A stretch of 64,000 bases of DNA from Chaunax sp. Z400 (GCA_037577475.1 CM075187.1:22350810-22414809), one strand, 5' to 3'. Positions 1-13,267 are shown, counted from the first letter of the stretch. The notes: generated from the letters alone by a model not told the origin. Translations and numbers: made by a program.

Positions 1-2714
1 ATAAATCACAAACTGGTCACTAACTACTAGATATTAAATGTTGGAAACTAAATTAATATCCACTGAAGAAACATAGTCTGTTAGAATTACAGTTCCACCA
101 CAGTGGACATTTATTTTCCTCTAGCTTAGTTTCAGTAGTATAGTTGATGTCTTGTTCACTAGGGAACTGAAAAACCCTTCTAAATATACAAGCCTTTAAA
201 ATAGGGAACTAAATACCTTCAGATGGAATCTAAAGAAATGATGAATATATACCTGCTATGAGATATCTATATTATGGAGCTTAATATACAATCTAAATAA
301 ACATTCACTGTACAGGGAACACCTGTGATTGACCAGCACTGATGCATCCAATACAGGGAACCAAACATCCTTTGTACGGGAACTAAAACCACTCACTTTA
401 GGGAAGATAAGAAATCTATTGCCTTAACAGGGAACTTTAAAAAACTATCTTTAAAAAAAACTTAAGAAATAGTCAAAGTATGAGAATAAGTAACTCCAAA
501 TACACACACAAAAAAAAAAATGGTAACGAAGACAAACTGTAACTCATCAGTGGGCTTCTTTGTCTAAAGCTTAAGTACTCCTTGAAGAATCTTTCATGGA
601 TGTGAACACGGCTTTGTATTATAAGTTGTCTCTGTTTTCTATTGATGTTTAAGATGGAAAATCAGGTTTACAATAATCTGTTGCACTGAGAAAAGCTTTT
701 CCTTTGTTTGAATATTGTGTATTTGCGCTGTTGAGCCATTTTGTGTTGAGTTAAAATACTTTCTTTTCAGAGAGAGATTTTATTTTGACCTGTTTGTAGG
801 TTATGCTCTGTTTAAATAAATGAATATTTTTGTTTACAGCTGAGTAATTTGTGGTTCATAAAGGTTTTGTCATGATTCATACACATTCTATCCACACACC
901 CAGGTAAGATTTACAATTATTTAATTTTAGAAAAGGAATTATTTTGTCTATCACAGTATATACTATCATAAAATATAGTGTACATTATTAGACAACCTAA
1001 TCACTGTCTGGATAAGTTTTCTTACAAAATCTGAGTAATAAAAAGTTATGTTTTTAAATCAACGTACAACCTATAATCACTAGTTCAGCTTTTTTCACTG
1101 ATGTAAATAGATTTCTGCTTCCACAGTTGTATGATCATTAACAGGGATATCAGAAACACATAAAAATACTCTTTTTATCTGTGTATCCACAAAAGAAGCG
1201 CTTAATGTTCTCCAGTTTTTTTATAACTTGAATCTTATTTTCAAACCCTTGGCCATTATTCTTATTACAAATAAACATTGGCTCGACGTGACAATTGCTG
1301 AGATGTGAAAGAGAAGCAACATCAATAAAAAGAAGTGCCACCACATTGGCCAAATGTATTTCTAAAACAAAATAATAATGAAATTATAACCCATGCTGCT
1401 GTGAACATCCAATCGCTTACAGCTTTCTGGGACCCAGTGATTAGGGTGTTGCCGTGAAGGCCAGCAAAATCATTCTTCCTGCTCCCGGCCAGGAGGACGA
1501 AGTGAATGATGGCCAGAAGGCTAACGTTACATCTAACATTTCTAGCCACGATGAAGGAGATCCACCTGTGAGAAAGAGGTCCTGATGGATGGATTGAAAC
1601 GTTCTGCGTGTGCTTATGTAGGAGAGAGAGAGTCAGAGAGAGGGAGGGATGAAGGGAGCCCCTAGACGTTTCTGTGGGCAGTTTTTCATAGATCTATGTT
1701 TGAATATCGCTTAGCTGTAGTGTGCAGTTTTCCCTAAAAATGAGGGATTGTTGTGGAAGTTTCAGCTGATCTCACATCCAGTATTGACTCAAAGTAGAAG
1801 TTTGACTATCTGCCTTTACAGCAGTGTATACAAGTATCAGAAATTAGTCTGTAGAGAGTTATAATCATTTGCTAAACCCTTTTACTGAACAGTAATTGTC
1901 CAGTCATACCTCAGCAAACATAAGCACAAAAGCTTGTCAAGCTTTTGCATTCTCCATATGTTGAGGCATTTAATATTGACCCCACTACAAAGAGTTTGAA
2001 GTTTGGTGTATTTTTAAATAAATACAGTAAGTGTTAAGGCATGGATTGAACTGTGTTTATCACCTTTAGTTTAACTTAGTACCCATAGGAGTAACCAGGT
2101 TTTCTACCAAAGCCATATATCATGAACTAGTGAGGATGGTGATCTTGGTACAGCTTTAGCCTAATGCACTGTAATGTATTCAGCAATTAATACCAACAGA
2201 CTTGTGTGCATGTTTTGTCAAATGAAGGACAAAACTCTGAAAGTAGTAACCAAGTTGTGAAAAAAGAAAACAGGAAACTCCAAAACTCTTAAAGTTAAAG
2301 CTGCTCCAGGCTGTTTGACACATCTACTGCCCCTATCAGCAGTTTGTTATTACCGTCTGGTGAATCTGAACATCCATTAATCAGCTCTGCTGTGCAGTGT
2401 TTGCTATAGGGGTCAATAAATGTGACGGGCTGTACTGTATCTTCTAAATGCCCCGATCTTTAAGACGTCTTAGGGCAACTAGAAAAATGTAAGCCTCCTG
2501 AGAACAGCCACAATAATTACACCAGCTATGATAGAGCATGTAATCATCTTTAAATATGCAACTTTGTCTTCGGACTAGCTCTATTGATCATCTAGTCAAA
2601 GCACTTTCAACATCCGTTAATGTTCATCACTTCAGAGTTGAACAGAGGACTTATATTATGTAATGATTTTATCTGTTCCTGTTAACCTCGGTTGCTTGTG
2701 TGCCCTGTTTCTAG
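1..2714. other. Intergenic or intronic DNA, no confident gene
   Basis: This stretch is AT-rich with scattered homopolymers and a short GA-rich patch near 1621-1650. I see no long open frame. Two short segments have splice-like borders (841-902 and 1445-1567). The first has stops in all three forward frames. The second is open for 41 codons but matches no family I recognise. Neither is annotated as a gene. Confidence 0.4.
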
Positions 2715-2803
2715 GCGGTCTGTACATTGACAGTGCCTATTACCAGCCGCAGACCATAGCCACACCTATCATCATCCACCTGGGCCCTCAGGATCTCTTC
2801 TGA
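2715..2803 (+). CDS. Candidate C-terminal coding exon of an unidentified gene
   Basis: A pyrimidine-rich tract ending in CTAG at 2711-2714 is followed by an open frame of 28 codons, ending FPQ-less in the residues GPQDLF and a TGA at 2801-2803. The frame takes one base from an upstream exon. It includes the residues YIDSAYYQPQTIA. The 2.70-3.15 kb stretch is clearly richer in GC than its surroundings, as exons and 3' UTRs often are, and ATTAAA near 2869 could be a polyadenylation signal. I do not recognise the protein and found no matching upstream exon, so this could be a chance open frame. Confidence 0.25.
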
Positions 2804-3103
2804 CCCCGCCGATGTACCGAGACCAGCCTCGGCAGCAGCCTCGACCTCCTGTTCAATCCTTCACCCTTATTAAACTCTGCCAGCGCTGCTCAATTACTGC
2901 GGCGCTGCTTTCCGGGGTTTGCCTCATCCACATGAGACACGGCAGCAATATTGAAAGCAATATGGAGGAGAAAACACCTCGGGCCACTCTGGCAGGTCCA
3001 GCTTGGATTTTCAGTGAAGAAGAGGCTGCACCTGAGGCTTTGACTCAGAACATGTCAATAAGCAATACTTCTGCCTCTGGGACTCGACGTGGAGTCTGAC
3101 ACG

Positions 3104-4729
3104 TTTCAAACAGACCATCATTACTGGCACATGCACAACAATGTGACCTACTGTAAGTAAATACAACATCTACTGTTTGTATATGTGAATGTATGTGTTT
3201 TTAATATATAAACATGTTAATATGTTTGAATTTGTGAAGCCCAATAATGGGTAGAGAAACATATTTATAATATATCTCTGTAAATAGATACTGATGTAGC
3301 TTTGTATTTAAAGCACTCTCAGATATGCTATGTATAAATATTAACTACATTTTACAAACTGTCTATAACACTAATGGTATGTTGATGCTATATAATCCCT
3401 ATTTAATCATTATTACATGCATCAGACTAACTAGCAATTTTTCTTTTTAAAGCACTGAGATGAATATCACATACAAATTGATAATGCCATGTTTTAATGA
3501 TGTATTGTCCAACCAATGAGCTCTTGATATGAAGCCTGTTTCTGCTGTATAATCTCCTGCTGTTACACATCTGTCGGGTTTAGCTTGGTTCCCAACTAGT
3601 AGGCAGGACAAGATGGTTAACCTAATTATTTCTACACATAATTATGTTTATTTTTTGAAGGAGGAGGTCATAAGTTCTTCATTTTAAAGGCACTCAAGCA
3701 AAACGGTGGTGTAAATGCTTATAGATGATCCTCAAAGCTTCTTATCTTCTGTGCTAATTAAGAAATCTAATGTTCCTCATATTTCTGGATTAAAGCCTTC
3801 ATTGTAATTTTATAGAACTATATCAATATAGTACTTGTTACAGAGAATACATTGAGAAGCTGTTTATGAATGTATGTTTTTGGCAAATCCAATTCATTAC
3901 TTGACTTGTTAAGGGAACTGTGTATGAACTGGATGGTAAAAATCAGTTGACACATTTACGTTTATCACCTCTGAGAAAACCCAGTCCCTAATTTACCTGC
4001 ATACATATCTTCAAGCCTTGGTCAGTATAGTCTTTAATTAGCCAATCAAACGGGCCAAGACATTACTGTGTGATGCTAATGCTGACATTAACAGTTCTGC
4101 CATTGCAAACATAATCAGTACTGTGTTCAAAGCTGCACAGTAGGTGATTAGCTTTTTCTTATTAACAATCAACACATTATTGCCAGTGTCGCTTGGGCAT
4201 GATTATGTGAGCTGCAGTTGAATGCCAACAAAATAACGATTTTTATCTTTGGTTAAATTTATTAGGTGCCCTGATTTTACTGATCTGTACAGTTAGAATA
4301 TGTAGAAAACCCTCAGTATCATGTTGAGCCATATAGGAAGTCTGAAAGTCTGGAGTCCAGAAGTTATCAGCTTGTTGCACATGATGCCAACTGCATGAAA
4401 CGCTCACACCCACATTATTTCCTAGCTTTCAAAATGAATCTTAATCGCCAGATAAAGGGAAAATAAAACTGAAGTATTAAAGTGAGCTCCAAAGCCAGTC
4501 CCATTAGCTCATCACTGTGCAGCAGCCCCTGAATATATGATATTAAATAACCACTTTGGAAAAGTATTTATCGTGTTTTTTTACACTAAGAAAAACTATT
4601 GATGTCAAACAATGATCAAGTTTTATGGAGACATACGAGATAAAGAGCATGAGTGTCTGAAGCAATATTCAACTCAGGAACATTAAAACCATAGAGAAAC
4701 CACAGGAATGCAATATTAATCTGATTGTG

Positions 4730-4730
<1 letters not shown>
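3104..4730. other. Intergenic, nothing recognised
   Basis: AT-rich unique-looking sequence with stops in all frames. I see no exon, RNA gene or known repeat. Confidence 0.4.

Positions 4731-4792
<62 letters not shown>
4731..4792 (+). repeat. (CA)n microsatellite
   Basis: About 31 uninterrupted CA units are followed by imperfect CAAA/CACAAA units. Confidence 0.95.
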
Positions 4793-4798
<6 letters not shown>

Positions 4799-7190
4799 AA
4801 CACAAGCAAATGAAAGAAAACAGTCAGCAAAGCTTCTGTACTGTAGATGACTCATGTTTATCATGTACTTTTTAAGTGTTGATGGATGTGTTCATGTCTC
4901 TAGTAGAATGTAAAACCAGAAGGTTAACAGGACCAGAAAATGACAAAGGTCAGTGGACAGTATGTGTTGGTTTAGATCAGAGAACAGTATGTTTTTTGTT
5001 TTTTATTCAGTTGAACTGATTCAAGATGGTTTTAAGGTCTGAATGCTGTCAGCATCTAGATTTGGTTTAAAACTTAGAGATGCTAATATTATCAGACATT
5101 ACGTGGTTTATGTTCATTTGTAACACCAGTCCTGGCCTGTAACTGTAGTTCACAGTATTAAGTTCATTCATGACAGAGTGCTTATACTGAACAGTGCAAT
5201 TGTTGTTGTGATTCATCTGTAACTAAACTTCTCAGCAGATTATATGAATATGTGAAAGTGCTACAGAAGCATCAACAGGACACCAATGAAGAAGAATCAC
5301 AGTTGGAAGGAGCTGATATTTAGCATGCGGGTGATATAAGAGGCCAAAACGGAGCCGAGGCAGACGTTATGAACTCATTATGATGAAGAATACATTAAAG
5401 TGTGTTTCACTTTTACTCATTTTAATTACTTTATTTACGTCAGGCCAACTTAACTTACAATAACGATAATAATCGTGATTTAAAAGCTTATTCATTGTTT
5501 GTATTTATATAAATTGGCAAAGTTTTAAATCACTAAAGTTTTGAAAACAATAATGTGAGTAAAAAAAGAATAGCATTTGCATCTAAATTAATTTAATTAG
5601 AAGTGTGAAGTACCTTAAAGTGGAAATCATTACAGTAGATTTACTGAAGTACAATGCTTGAGTAAACTTGGTAACATTTCATCCCTCCGTGTTCCTTCAA
5701 GAATCCTGTAAATCAAAATTTGCTATAAAGCTGCACTGAAAACCATTTTTGCAACATTAGCCGCCGTGGCCTAATACAACCAGAGATATTAAATAACCAC
5801 TTTTTATTATGCCATGATACTGTTTCCACTTTAATGTCACATTAGAGTTACCGTATGATGACTGTTAAATGCAGTGAGCACATCGCCACCCAGGTCACCA
5901 ACCAAGTTCCAATCTTACTTGAAGATTGAAGTGAAACGTAAATGCCTGAAAAGACGAGCAATATGGACGCCTCACGTCAGCTCATCAGTTCATGATAAGG
6001 GTAATTAAGACCAAAGTAATTAATTTAGGGATGTAGTTATTTATTTTAAAACCCTTAACAACTCAATGCAATCATAAAACTGTGTTTTGTGTGCAATAAA
6101 TTGAACACTCACATGTTGTAAAGATGGGAATCCTTCCTACCTGCCTATCCACCCTACCTGAGGCGATCATGGCAGAAGCATTTCACACAACCTTAGAACA
6201 AGGAAGAGTGAAATTCTCTACTGCTCTCCTGCTTCCTTAACTCTAAAGACAGCTCTTCTACCAGTTTGAGTATCCACCCTGCCCTCACTCTCTCAAAATG
6301 AGAACTCTTCGACATGCTGTTTAATCCTTTTTTATTGACACTGCTCACACTTGGTCTCTGGTACACTACAGTCGTTTGTGAACTTTGATACTAACAAATT
6401 CTGAGCAGCTCCATCATTATTCCTGTCTGTCTTTGAGTTTGGTTCTAGGAACAAAAACCAGGATTCTTTTTCTAAATTGTAACAAATCCAAACTAGGAAA
6501 TTCAAACAAGAAGGCGTAACACGAATAGAAGCAGCACGAAAGAAGTTCGACAAAAGCGTGTGATGTATCTTTCTGTGCTCTTCTTCTTTACTCAAGAACT
6601 GAGTCACGCACTCGGCTGCTGCAGCACTTAATGCATCTGAATGAAAGTGAGAGAAGTGTCCCGTTGCACGCTGCTAGAGTCAAATGGCAAAACAAAACAA
6701 GAGATATAAGCGGTTTATATGGAAATATGTGACAATGAATGTGTTTGAACGCTGTTTGTACCTCTGCAGGAATCTTATGTGGTGTATCCCACCGATGATG
6801 CCCATATCTCACCTCGGTGCTGCATGACACACACGCAATACAGGAGACTAAAAGCACACTGAACACATTTTATTTCACAGCTTTAATACACCAGCATCAC
6901 AACAGCAGTCACTCCGTCAGAGAACGTGTTTTTCCTGGTTTATGACTGAAATGTTTATTTCTGGCTATTAAATAAACTTTCACTTCAACAGCAGTTCTTG
7001 TGCTGCCTAGGTATCCCTTTATTTGTTCATGGCTAAATGTTCAGGTCCAGCTAAAGGACCAACATGTTAGCAAAAACAAGGAGAACAGCAAGGCGTGTGG
7101 CACATTTACTTCCTGTTAAAAGCCAGTCAGTACAATCAGTGACTACAGTCTTCGTGGATAGCAGGTTCTACCTTTTCTGGTAGAAGTTAG
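4793..7190. other. Intergenic, nothing recognised
   Basis: AT-rich sequence. The short open frames on the minus strand at 6332-6866 have no splice context or family resemblance and are treated as chance. Confidence 0.4.
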
Positions 7191-7194
7191 CGTC

Positions 7195-7395
7195 GTTGTG
7201 TTTTCTGCTTTGTGGTTTTGCTATTGTGATTTCTAATTTGTTGTTGTGTTTTCTCTTCTGTTAATTTAATTTGCAGTTTGTTGTTGTTGTTGTTGTTGTG
7301 GTTGTAGTGAATGGTTGTGTTTGTTATTTGTCATTGTGTTTTTTGATTTGTTGTTATATTTTCCTATTTGCCGTTGTGATTTGCACTTGAGGGGC
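7195..7395 (+). repeat. Degenerate G/T-only repeat tract
   Basis: About 200 bases almost free of A and C on the plus strand. They are built from variants of a roughly 19-base unit of the type TTTGTTGTTGTGTTTTCT and include a perfect (GTT)n core near 7278-7300. The strand bias and repeated unit fit an old tandem array. It encodes nothing. Confidence 0.6.
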
Positions 7396-8929
7396 ACCAT
7401 GAAGGCATCTGTATAATGTCTGTGTATCTGTATATGTCTGTATCTGCATCATTGATATTCTACTCCAGCTTAATTGATGTACATGCTTGACTATTGATCT
7501 GATCGGGGCATCTCCGAGTTGATCATGTATGTTTTTCAGATGTCAGAACTTCCTGAACTGGGGTCACAGAGTTTATGGTCTTGAACTTAGCATAAAACTA
7601 GCTCCTATCAATCATTCTCTCTTTACAGACGCCCTCCTCTGTGATGTGGTAGCTGCTGTTTCTCCTTAACCTATTTTATGTACTCTACAACCACGTCCCA
7701 CTGATTCTCCTGACATCCACATCCCAATCCCACTTTGCTTATGTTTATCATTTTGGTTATTTATGTTAAATAGTGCACTTTCATCTTTGGAAATGGCGTG
7801 TCTCTCATATTTGTCATGGCCTTCGAGCCAGGTTGTGACACTAAGCTAAGCTTAAGCTGCTGTGATAACTTCATATTTCATGAGCAGACGTGAGAGTGGT
7901 CTTAATCTTTGCCTGCAGAAAGAAAACAAATAGGCACATTTGCCAACATGATTATTTTTTTTTCTTTCGACACTAATAAAAACACTAGTTTTAAGTACAC
8001 AAAACAGCAGTAGCTGACTAAAAGCAGATGCCTGCAGTCCTTGTCATGTTGACATATGGTGTTTCAGTGCATACAGACACAAATCATCTCTTTCCCAGAT
8101 TGGTGACAGTCCTGACAGTAACCGGAGCATTTGGACAGTTTACACGCTGTCTTATATGTTTTGTCTAGGTGACATCCAGTGCTATCAGTCAGGGGTTTCA
8201 GCTGCTGCTTATCAAAAGCTGTCCTCAGAACAAGAGGTGTGTGTTGCTGCTGATCCACAATGGCAGCCTGCAGCTTGGGGCATCAACCTCTCTGGGCCTG
8301 CAGACTATGAACTGACATAATCCTTCACTATCTTTGATAGAAAGAAGCAAAACGCTGTGTGAGCTGAGAGATCATTTAGTTTGTAGCTGTTTCCAGAGCT
8401 CTTATTTCAAGCAGCATCTTCTTTATGTCCCCTCACCCTGAGCTGTTCTCTCATGGTTTAGAAATAACACCTCTGTGTTAGATGAGAATCAGTGGCAGGG
8501 ATGTTTGTGTTTGTTTTTTGGTGAGACAGAAGCATGGGAATGCTGACGGCGAAGATGGAATCAGTTGGAGGTCCAGATCCTGCTGGTATTTTTAGCTGTG
8601 AGAGAGAAGCCAGAAGGTGTTAGATTACGCAACATGGGCACATGCCCCCCCTACTGATGACAGTTTGTCATCTTATATCAGCACTCAGGACCATGATGCA
8701 CCACAGCGTAGATGCACTTCAACTGCAGGTTAGTCACGTTCTCACACTGGCAAACACCTCCGACATCAACTCAGAGGTTGAAGGACAATCACACCATGAA
8801 GATGAAGACTAAAAATGACCAAAAAAAACAGTGTTTTTTTTTTTAAAGATGATATGACTTGACCATTATGAGTGGCAGTGTTATCACTATATTTGCTAAA
8901 GTTTACACACACATGCTTGGGTGCTGATG

Positions 8930-9785
8930 TGCAAAGTTTTATTTACACAATATATACAAGATATGTAAAATGTAAATAGAAACAGAATGTGATGATTTAC
9001 AAAACATTGAATCCCCGTATTTAATTGGAAATAGCACAAAAACAACATATCAAATGTTGAAATTTCATTGTTTTTCGAAAATTATATGCACATTTTGAAT
9101 TTGATGCCAGCAACGTGTTTCAAAAAAAGTTGGGAAGGTGTCAACAAAAGACTGGAAAAGTTGTGAAATGCTGAAACAAAACACCTGGTGGAACATCTCA
9201 ACATTAATAATGAGGTTAACTGGCAACAGGGAGAGAGGCTGAGTCTTTCTGAAGTAAAGATGGGGAGGGGTTCACCACTCTGTGAAAGACTGCACTGGCA
9301 AATAGTGCAACATTAAAAACAGACAGGATCCTGTAGTGCACAGCACTGTATTAAAAACAGACAGGATTCTGTAGTGCACAGCACTGTATTAAAAACAGAC
9401 AGGATTCTGTAGTGGACAGTGGACTTTTTGGAAATCATGGACGCCATGTCCTCTGGGCTAAAGAGGAGAGGGACGATCCGGCTTGTTATCAGCACACAGT
9501 TCAAAAGCCAGCATCCATGATGGTGCCAAGTAGACAACATGTTTTTTCAGGGAAGGCCTTGCTTCAACAAGACAATAAAAAACCACATTCTGCATGTATT
9601 ACAACAGCATGGCTCCATAGTAAAAGAGTCCAGGTGCTGAACTGGCCTGCCAGTCCAGACTTGTCACCCATTGAAAATGTTTGGCGCATATGGGGTTTCA
9701 ATGATTTGCTAATTATTGCATATTGTTTTTATTTACATTTTACACAGTGTCCCAACTTTTTTTTGGAAATGGTGTTGTACATTGT
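8930..9785 (+). mobile_element. Decayed Tc1-like DNA transposon
   Basis: The right end (9690-9783) and the left end (about 8955-9015) are diverged inverted copies of each other. Both carry an AAAATGTAAAT motif followed by an ATGATTTGC-like stretch. Between them, 9412-9696 holds transposase remnants: a WAKEERDDPACYQ segment, LLQQDNKKPHSACITTAWL, and the DDE-domain signature PASPDLSPIENVWRIW (SPDLxPIENxW is typical of Tc1/mariner). The middle and C-terminal parts of the transposase are missing and the pieces are joined by internal deletions, so the copy cannot encode an active enzyme. Assignment to the Tc1 group is from motif recall. The outermost bases of the left terminal repeat are unclear. 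Confidence 0.8.
9312..9421 (+). repeat. 38-bp tandem repeat, about 2.9 copies
   Basis: Copies start at 9312, 9350 and 9388. Each begins ATTAAAAACAGACAGGAT and ends GCACAGCACTGT. They differ at only one or two bases. The unit lies inside the Tc1-like element, in the region that encoded the N-terminal part of the transposase. Confidence 0.9.
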
Positions 9786-10369
9786 AGGACAGATCCTTCT
9801 TCTTTCTACCTGAGCTTCAACAAATCCATGAACACTAAGTCTGACAATGCAGCCTGATGTCAAGTTGGATTGTGTGCCTGCAGCGTCCTCTGCTGGTGAA
9901 GTTACCTTTGAGGTGAGGTTGATGCAACGGAGGTGTTTCCACATATTCAGGTTAGCATGGAAATGTTGTGTAACAGCACCAGTATTAGGAGCCCATTGAA
10001 AACACAGTCTGACCTTGTTTATTAACCTTATCTATGTGTTTTCAGGGAAACTTCTACATTACCAGAGATTACAGTGCAAGTTCCTTTTCTTACACCATCA
10101 CCAAGGCCCCACCCGCACATTTCCTTTCCTACTTCCTTGTTTTGCATCAAAATTAGTTTCACATACAAACAAAGTTCCCTCACCCTGTTGGTTGAGTTGT
10201 TCTCTCATGTTTAAGAAATAGGACACGTTACGACACCTCTGTGTTCGATAAAATCAGTGGTGAGGAGTGATTTTTGGTGAAAAAAATTTTGTTGGTGGTC
10301 TTTCCTCAACCTCCCCGTCCTCTTCTACCATTTATACACATATATGAGAACAAATGAGAAACAACAACA
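9786..10369. other. Intergenic, nothing recognised
   Basis: No gene or recognised repeat. Confidence 0.4.
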
Positions 10370-10695
10370 GACAAGGAAGAAGACTTAATTTAGACGAGGA
10401 AACAAAAACAAAAAAGAAGGGAATCAAGAAAGGAGTTAAGAGAGAAAAAAGGGGGAAAGCAGTGCAAGGGGGAGTTTAAAGAGGTGTGAAGGAGGTTCCA
10501 GAGAGAAATGAAAGAAAGAAAAGAGAACAAAGGGCAGTGAATAAGGGGGGAAAAGGGAAACTGAAGGAAAACAAAGTGAAGGAGGACCTACTGAAAAGGA
10601 AAGAAAACAACAGAGGAAAAGAGGATGGAAAGAAATACCTGCAGAAAGAAAATTAAAATTAAAACTGATTGTAAGAAAGGAAAGAATGACAGGAG
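10370..10695 (+). repeat. Purine-rich low-complexity tract
   Basis: More than 300 bases made mostly of A and G on the plus strand, such as GAAAGAAAG, GGGGGAAAG and GAGGAAAAG blocks, without a fixed repeat length. No coding signal. Confidence 0.75.
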
Positions 10696-10699
10696 GTTC

Positions 10700-13265
10700 A
10701 TCACACCTGATGTTTGGAAATGAAACTCATCTTCATTTCATCAGATTTTAAACTAAACCACCAGATGGCAGCAGATTAGTCTGATCTGAGGTCAGCTGAA
10801 GCAGAAACACTGACAGCTTTGTCTCTGATAAAATGGAAATGAACAAAATACTCTATTGTCTCTGCCAAATATTTGAGTTCATGCAGGATGTTATCACACG
10901 GTGTTATGATCTATTTCGATCACAGCTTCAGTGAATCTCTGAGGGGCTTTACTGTCTGTAGTAAACAAAAACTCTTGTGTGTCTGTCACAAGGAAGCTCC
11001 TGAGGTTCACACCAATAAACAATTAAGTAAATAGGATGTTGCTATCAGATACCGCAAAGATTAATACAGCACATAAACGGCTTTAAGAATAATTTCCTTC
11101 AAAGGATGGTAGCCAGACAACAGTTAGTTAATTACAACATGCAGTAAAAGCATCAAGAAATGTTTGAACAGCTGGACAGCTGTATGGCACACCTCAGTGA
11201 GGCGTTAGAAAGTTTAAAAAATAGAATTAAAAAGGAAAGGCATAGATTTACATTCTTAGAATTGAAGGTTGAAGTCTGTTCTCTCTATTTGAAGAGAATT
11301 CCACTTACCTTATCTATGTTAAAAAGCTACAAATCAGCAGATTAATAAAACTACCAACCTCCAGTAGGTTCACTTCTCACGTAGCTGAAGTGATGTAGTG
11401 ATGATGTGTCCTCCACAAGTGCAACAGAGCGACACTGACTACATCCACTCACTCCAGCATGAAGTAAAACAGACGTGAAGCTTTCAAAAAGAGATGTCAG
11501 TCACATTAGTCAAACTGCTTTTCAGGCCAAATTTGCAAATACACACTGTTGCATGTCTAATTCTTCTTAAAGCGAGAGAGATGGAAGAAGACATCACAAT
11601 AATGAACTGTCCAGGTAATGGTGGCAAACACACAACATGCAACAGGTAATCAAGCGACTTTAAGCTTGGATTTGGATCAGAGTTAAGTGATTAGTAGATT
11701 AATCAGAATATTAATAAGGAAACATTTATGAAATCTATTCCTTTTTAAGTTTTATAAAGCTTTACTCTCTTTAGGTGTCATATTGGCTTTTATAGTCAAA
11801 CAATAATGACGCAGTGATTCTGGGTACCTGTGATGGGCATGTTGTGCTACTTTAGACCGATCAATCGATTAATGAACTAAGTATTTGGCAGATTAATCAA
11901 TATGGAAATAGAGAGCTGCAGCCAATCAGCATAATGAAGGGTGAGGGTCGGCATGAGGTGCAGCCTCATCGTGGTTCTGGTTGTTGTTTGCTGCTGCTGC
12001 ACCTGCAGATCATGAGACATCCTGGTAACAGAGCTGCTGACTCTCCTCAACACTGGGCTGTATTGTAGCGAAGCAGCTGGAGGCTAATCAATTCAGCCAG
12101 GAACAAGATCCTCCTGAATACCCATACATCTGATAACAGTGTGCATTTTATTGCTTGTTTTGATTAAAAAGAAAACCTATTTAGCATTTTCTGAAAACTT
12201 TTTTTTCTCTCCAAGAAGACATCCCAAAAGAAGCAGGTCATAGTTCAGATATGGAGGAAGTGGAGATATCAATGCAAAAATCAAGTTACGCCAGTTACTG
12301 TTGGTTGTCACGCTTTTCCGGCAGGATGCTATTTGGCAAAAATAAAATAATTAAAGTGAACTCATCATTGAGTATCATTTCAACATTTTCACACAAAAAA
12401 ACACTATTTGAAAACATTACATACGCTCAGCTTTTGTTGAGCATGAACGCACTTAATCAAAATGAATAGCCAAGGCTAATGCTACTGGATGTAAAGTAGA
12501 ATTGTCATTGAGACTGACATGAGTCAGGGCTGAGCATCAGCTTCTGTTGGAGGGAGGAGAAACGAAAATAGAAAACCTCTGAATGCAGTTTCTGATGTGA
12601 ACTGCTGGTAAAATGAACCAGGTGTAATGCTAAAGGTACAGCTTGGGTTAGTTCATCACTGCATGGGAAAAAAGGTGCTTGAATGTAAAGTGTTAAACAT
12701 TAACTGCATAAAAAATACATTTCAGCTCTGTCTCCTCTCCCGCAGCAGGGAGGAATTAGTCATCTGAAATATTGATGCAACCTCTTTGAACACCACACAC
12801 TTCTGCTCTACTTCCACTGGTACTCTAAGATTAATTGCAAACATGACAATACGAGAATAGAAGTTAACCTCTTTTTCCCTGATGGACAAAGAGGTACCAG
12901 GTTTTAATAAAATAAGTCACATGTGTTTCAGCCATATCAAATGAAAATATCACTCATTTGTTGTTACTGCTGCAGTTTTGGTTCATTAAAGAGCAAACGG
13001 ACACATGAAAAACACTGAGTTGGCTTTTCACTAAGCAGAGATGCTTAAGTCAGTGTTACTGTAAACACCAGTATACCACACTTACTAAAGAACAGAATAG
13101 TTAGGTTCTAACTCGGTTAAGCTGGACTGTCTCAGGGAGGAACATTAGGTTCATTGAACCTGTAAGATCTGGACCCATCTTCATGGGCTGCACTCATCGG
13201 ATGATCCAGCGCCTGATTCAGGCACAACCAATGTTTACTCAACCAATGAACTTCCATTTAAAGTC
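10700..13265. other. Intergenic, nothing recognised
   Basis: AT-rich sequence with short chance frames, the longest about 70 codons near 12251-12469. None has exon-like borders or family resemblance. Confidence 0.4.
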
Positions 13266-13267
13266 AA

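Noticed and set aside
4731..4792. CRISPR array or phage-type repeats
   Set aside because: All regular repeats in the window are microsatellites or transposon parts of a eukaryotic genome. No repeat-spacer structure is present.
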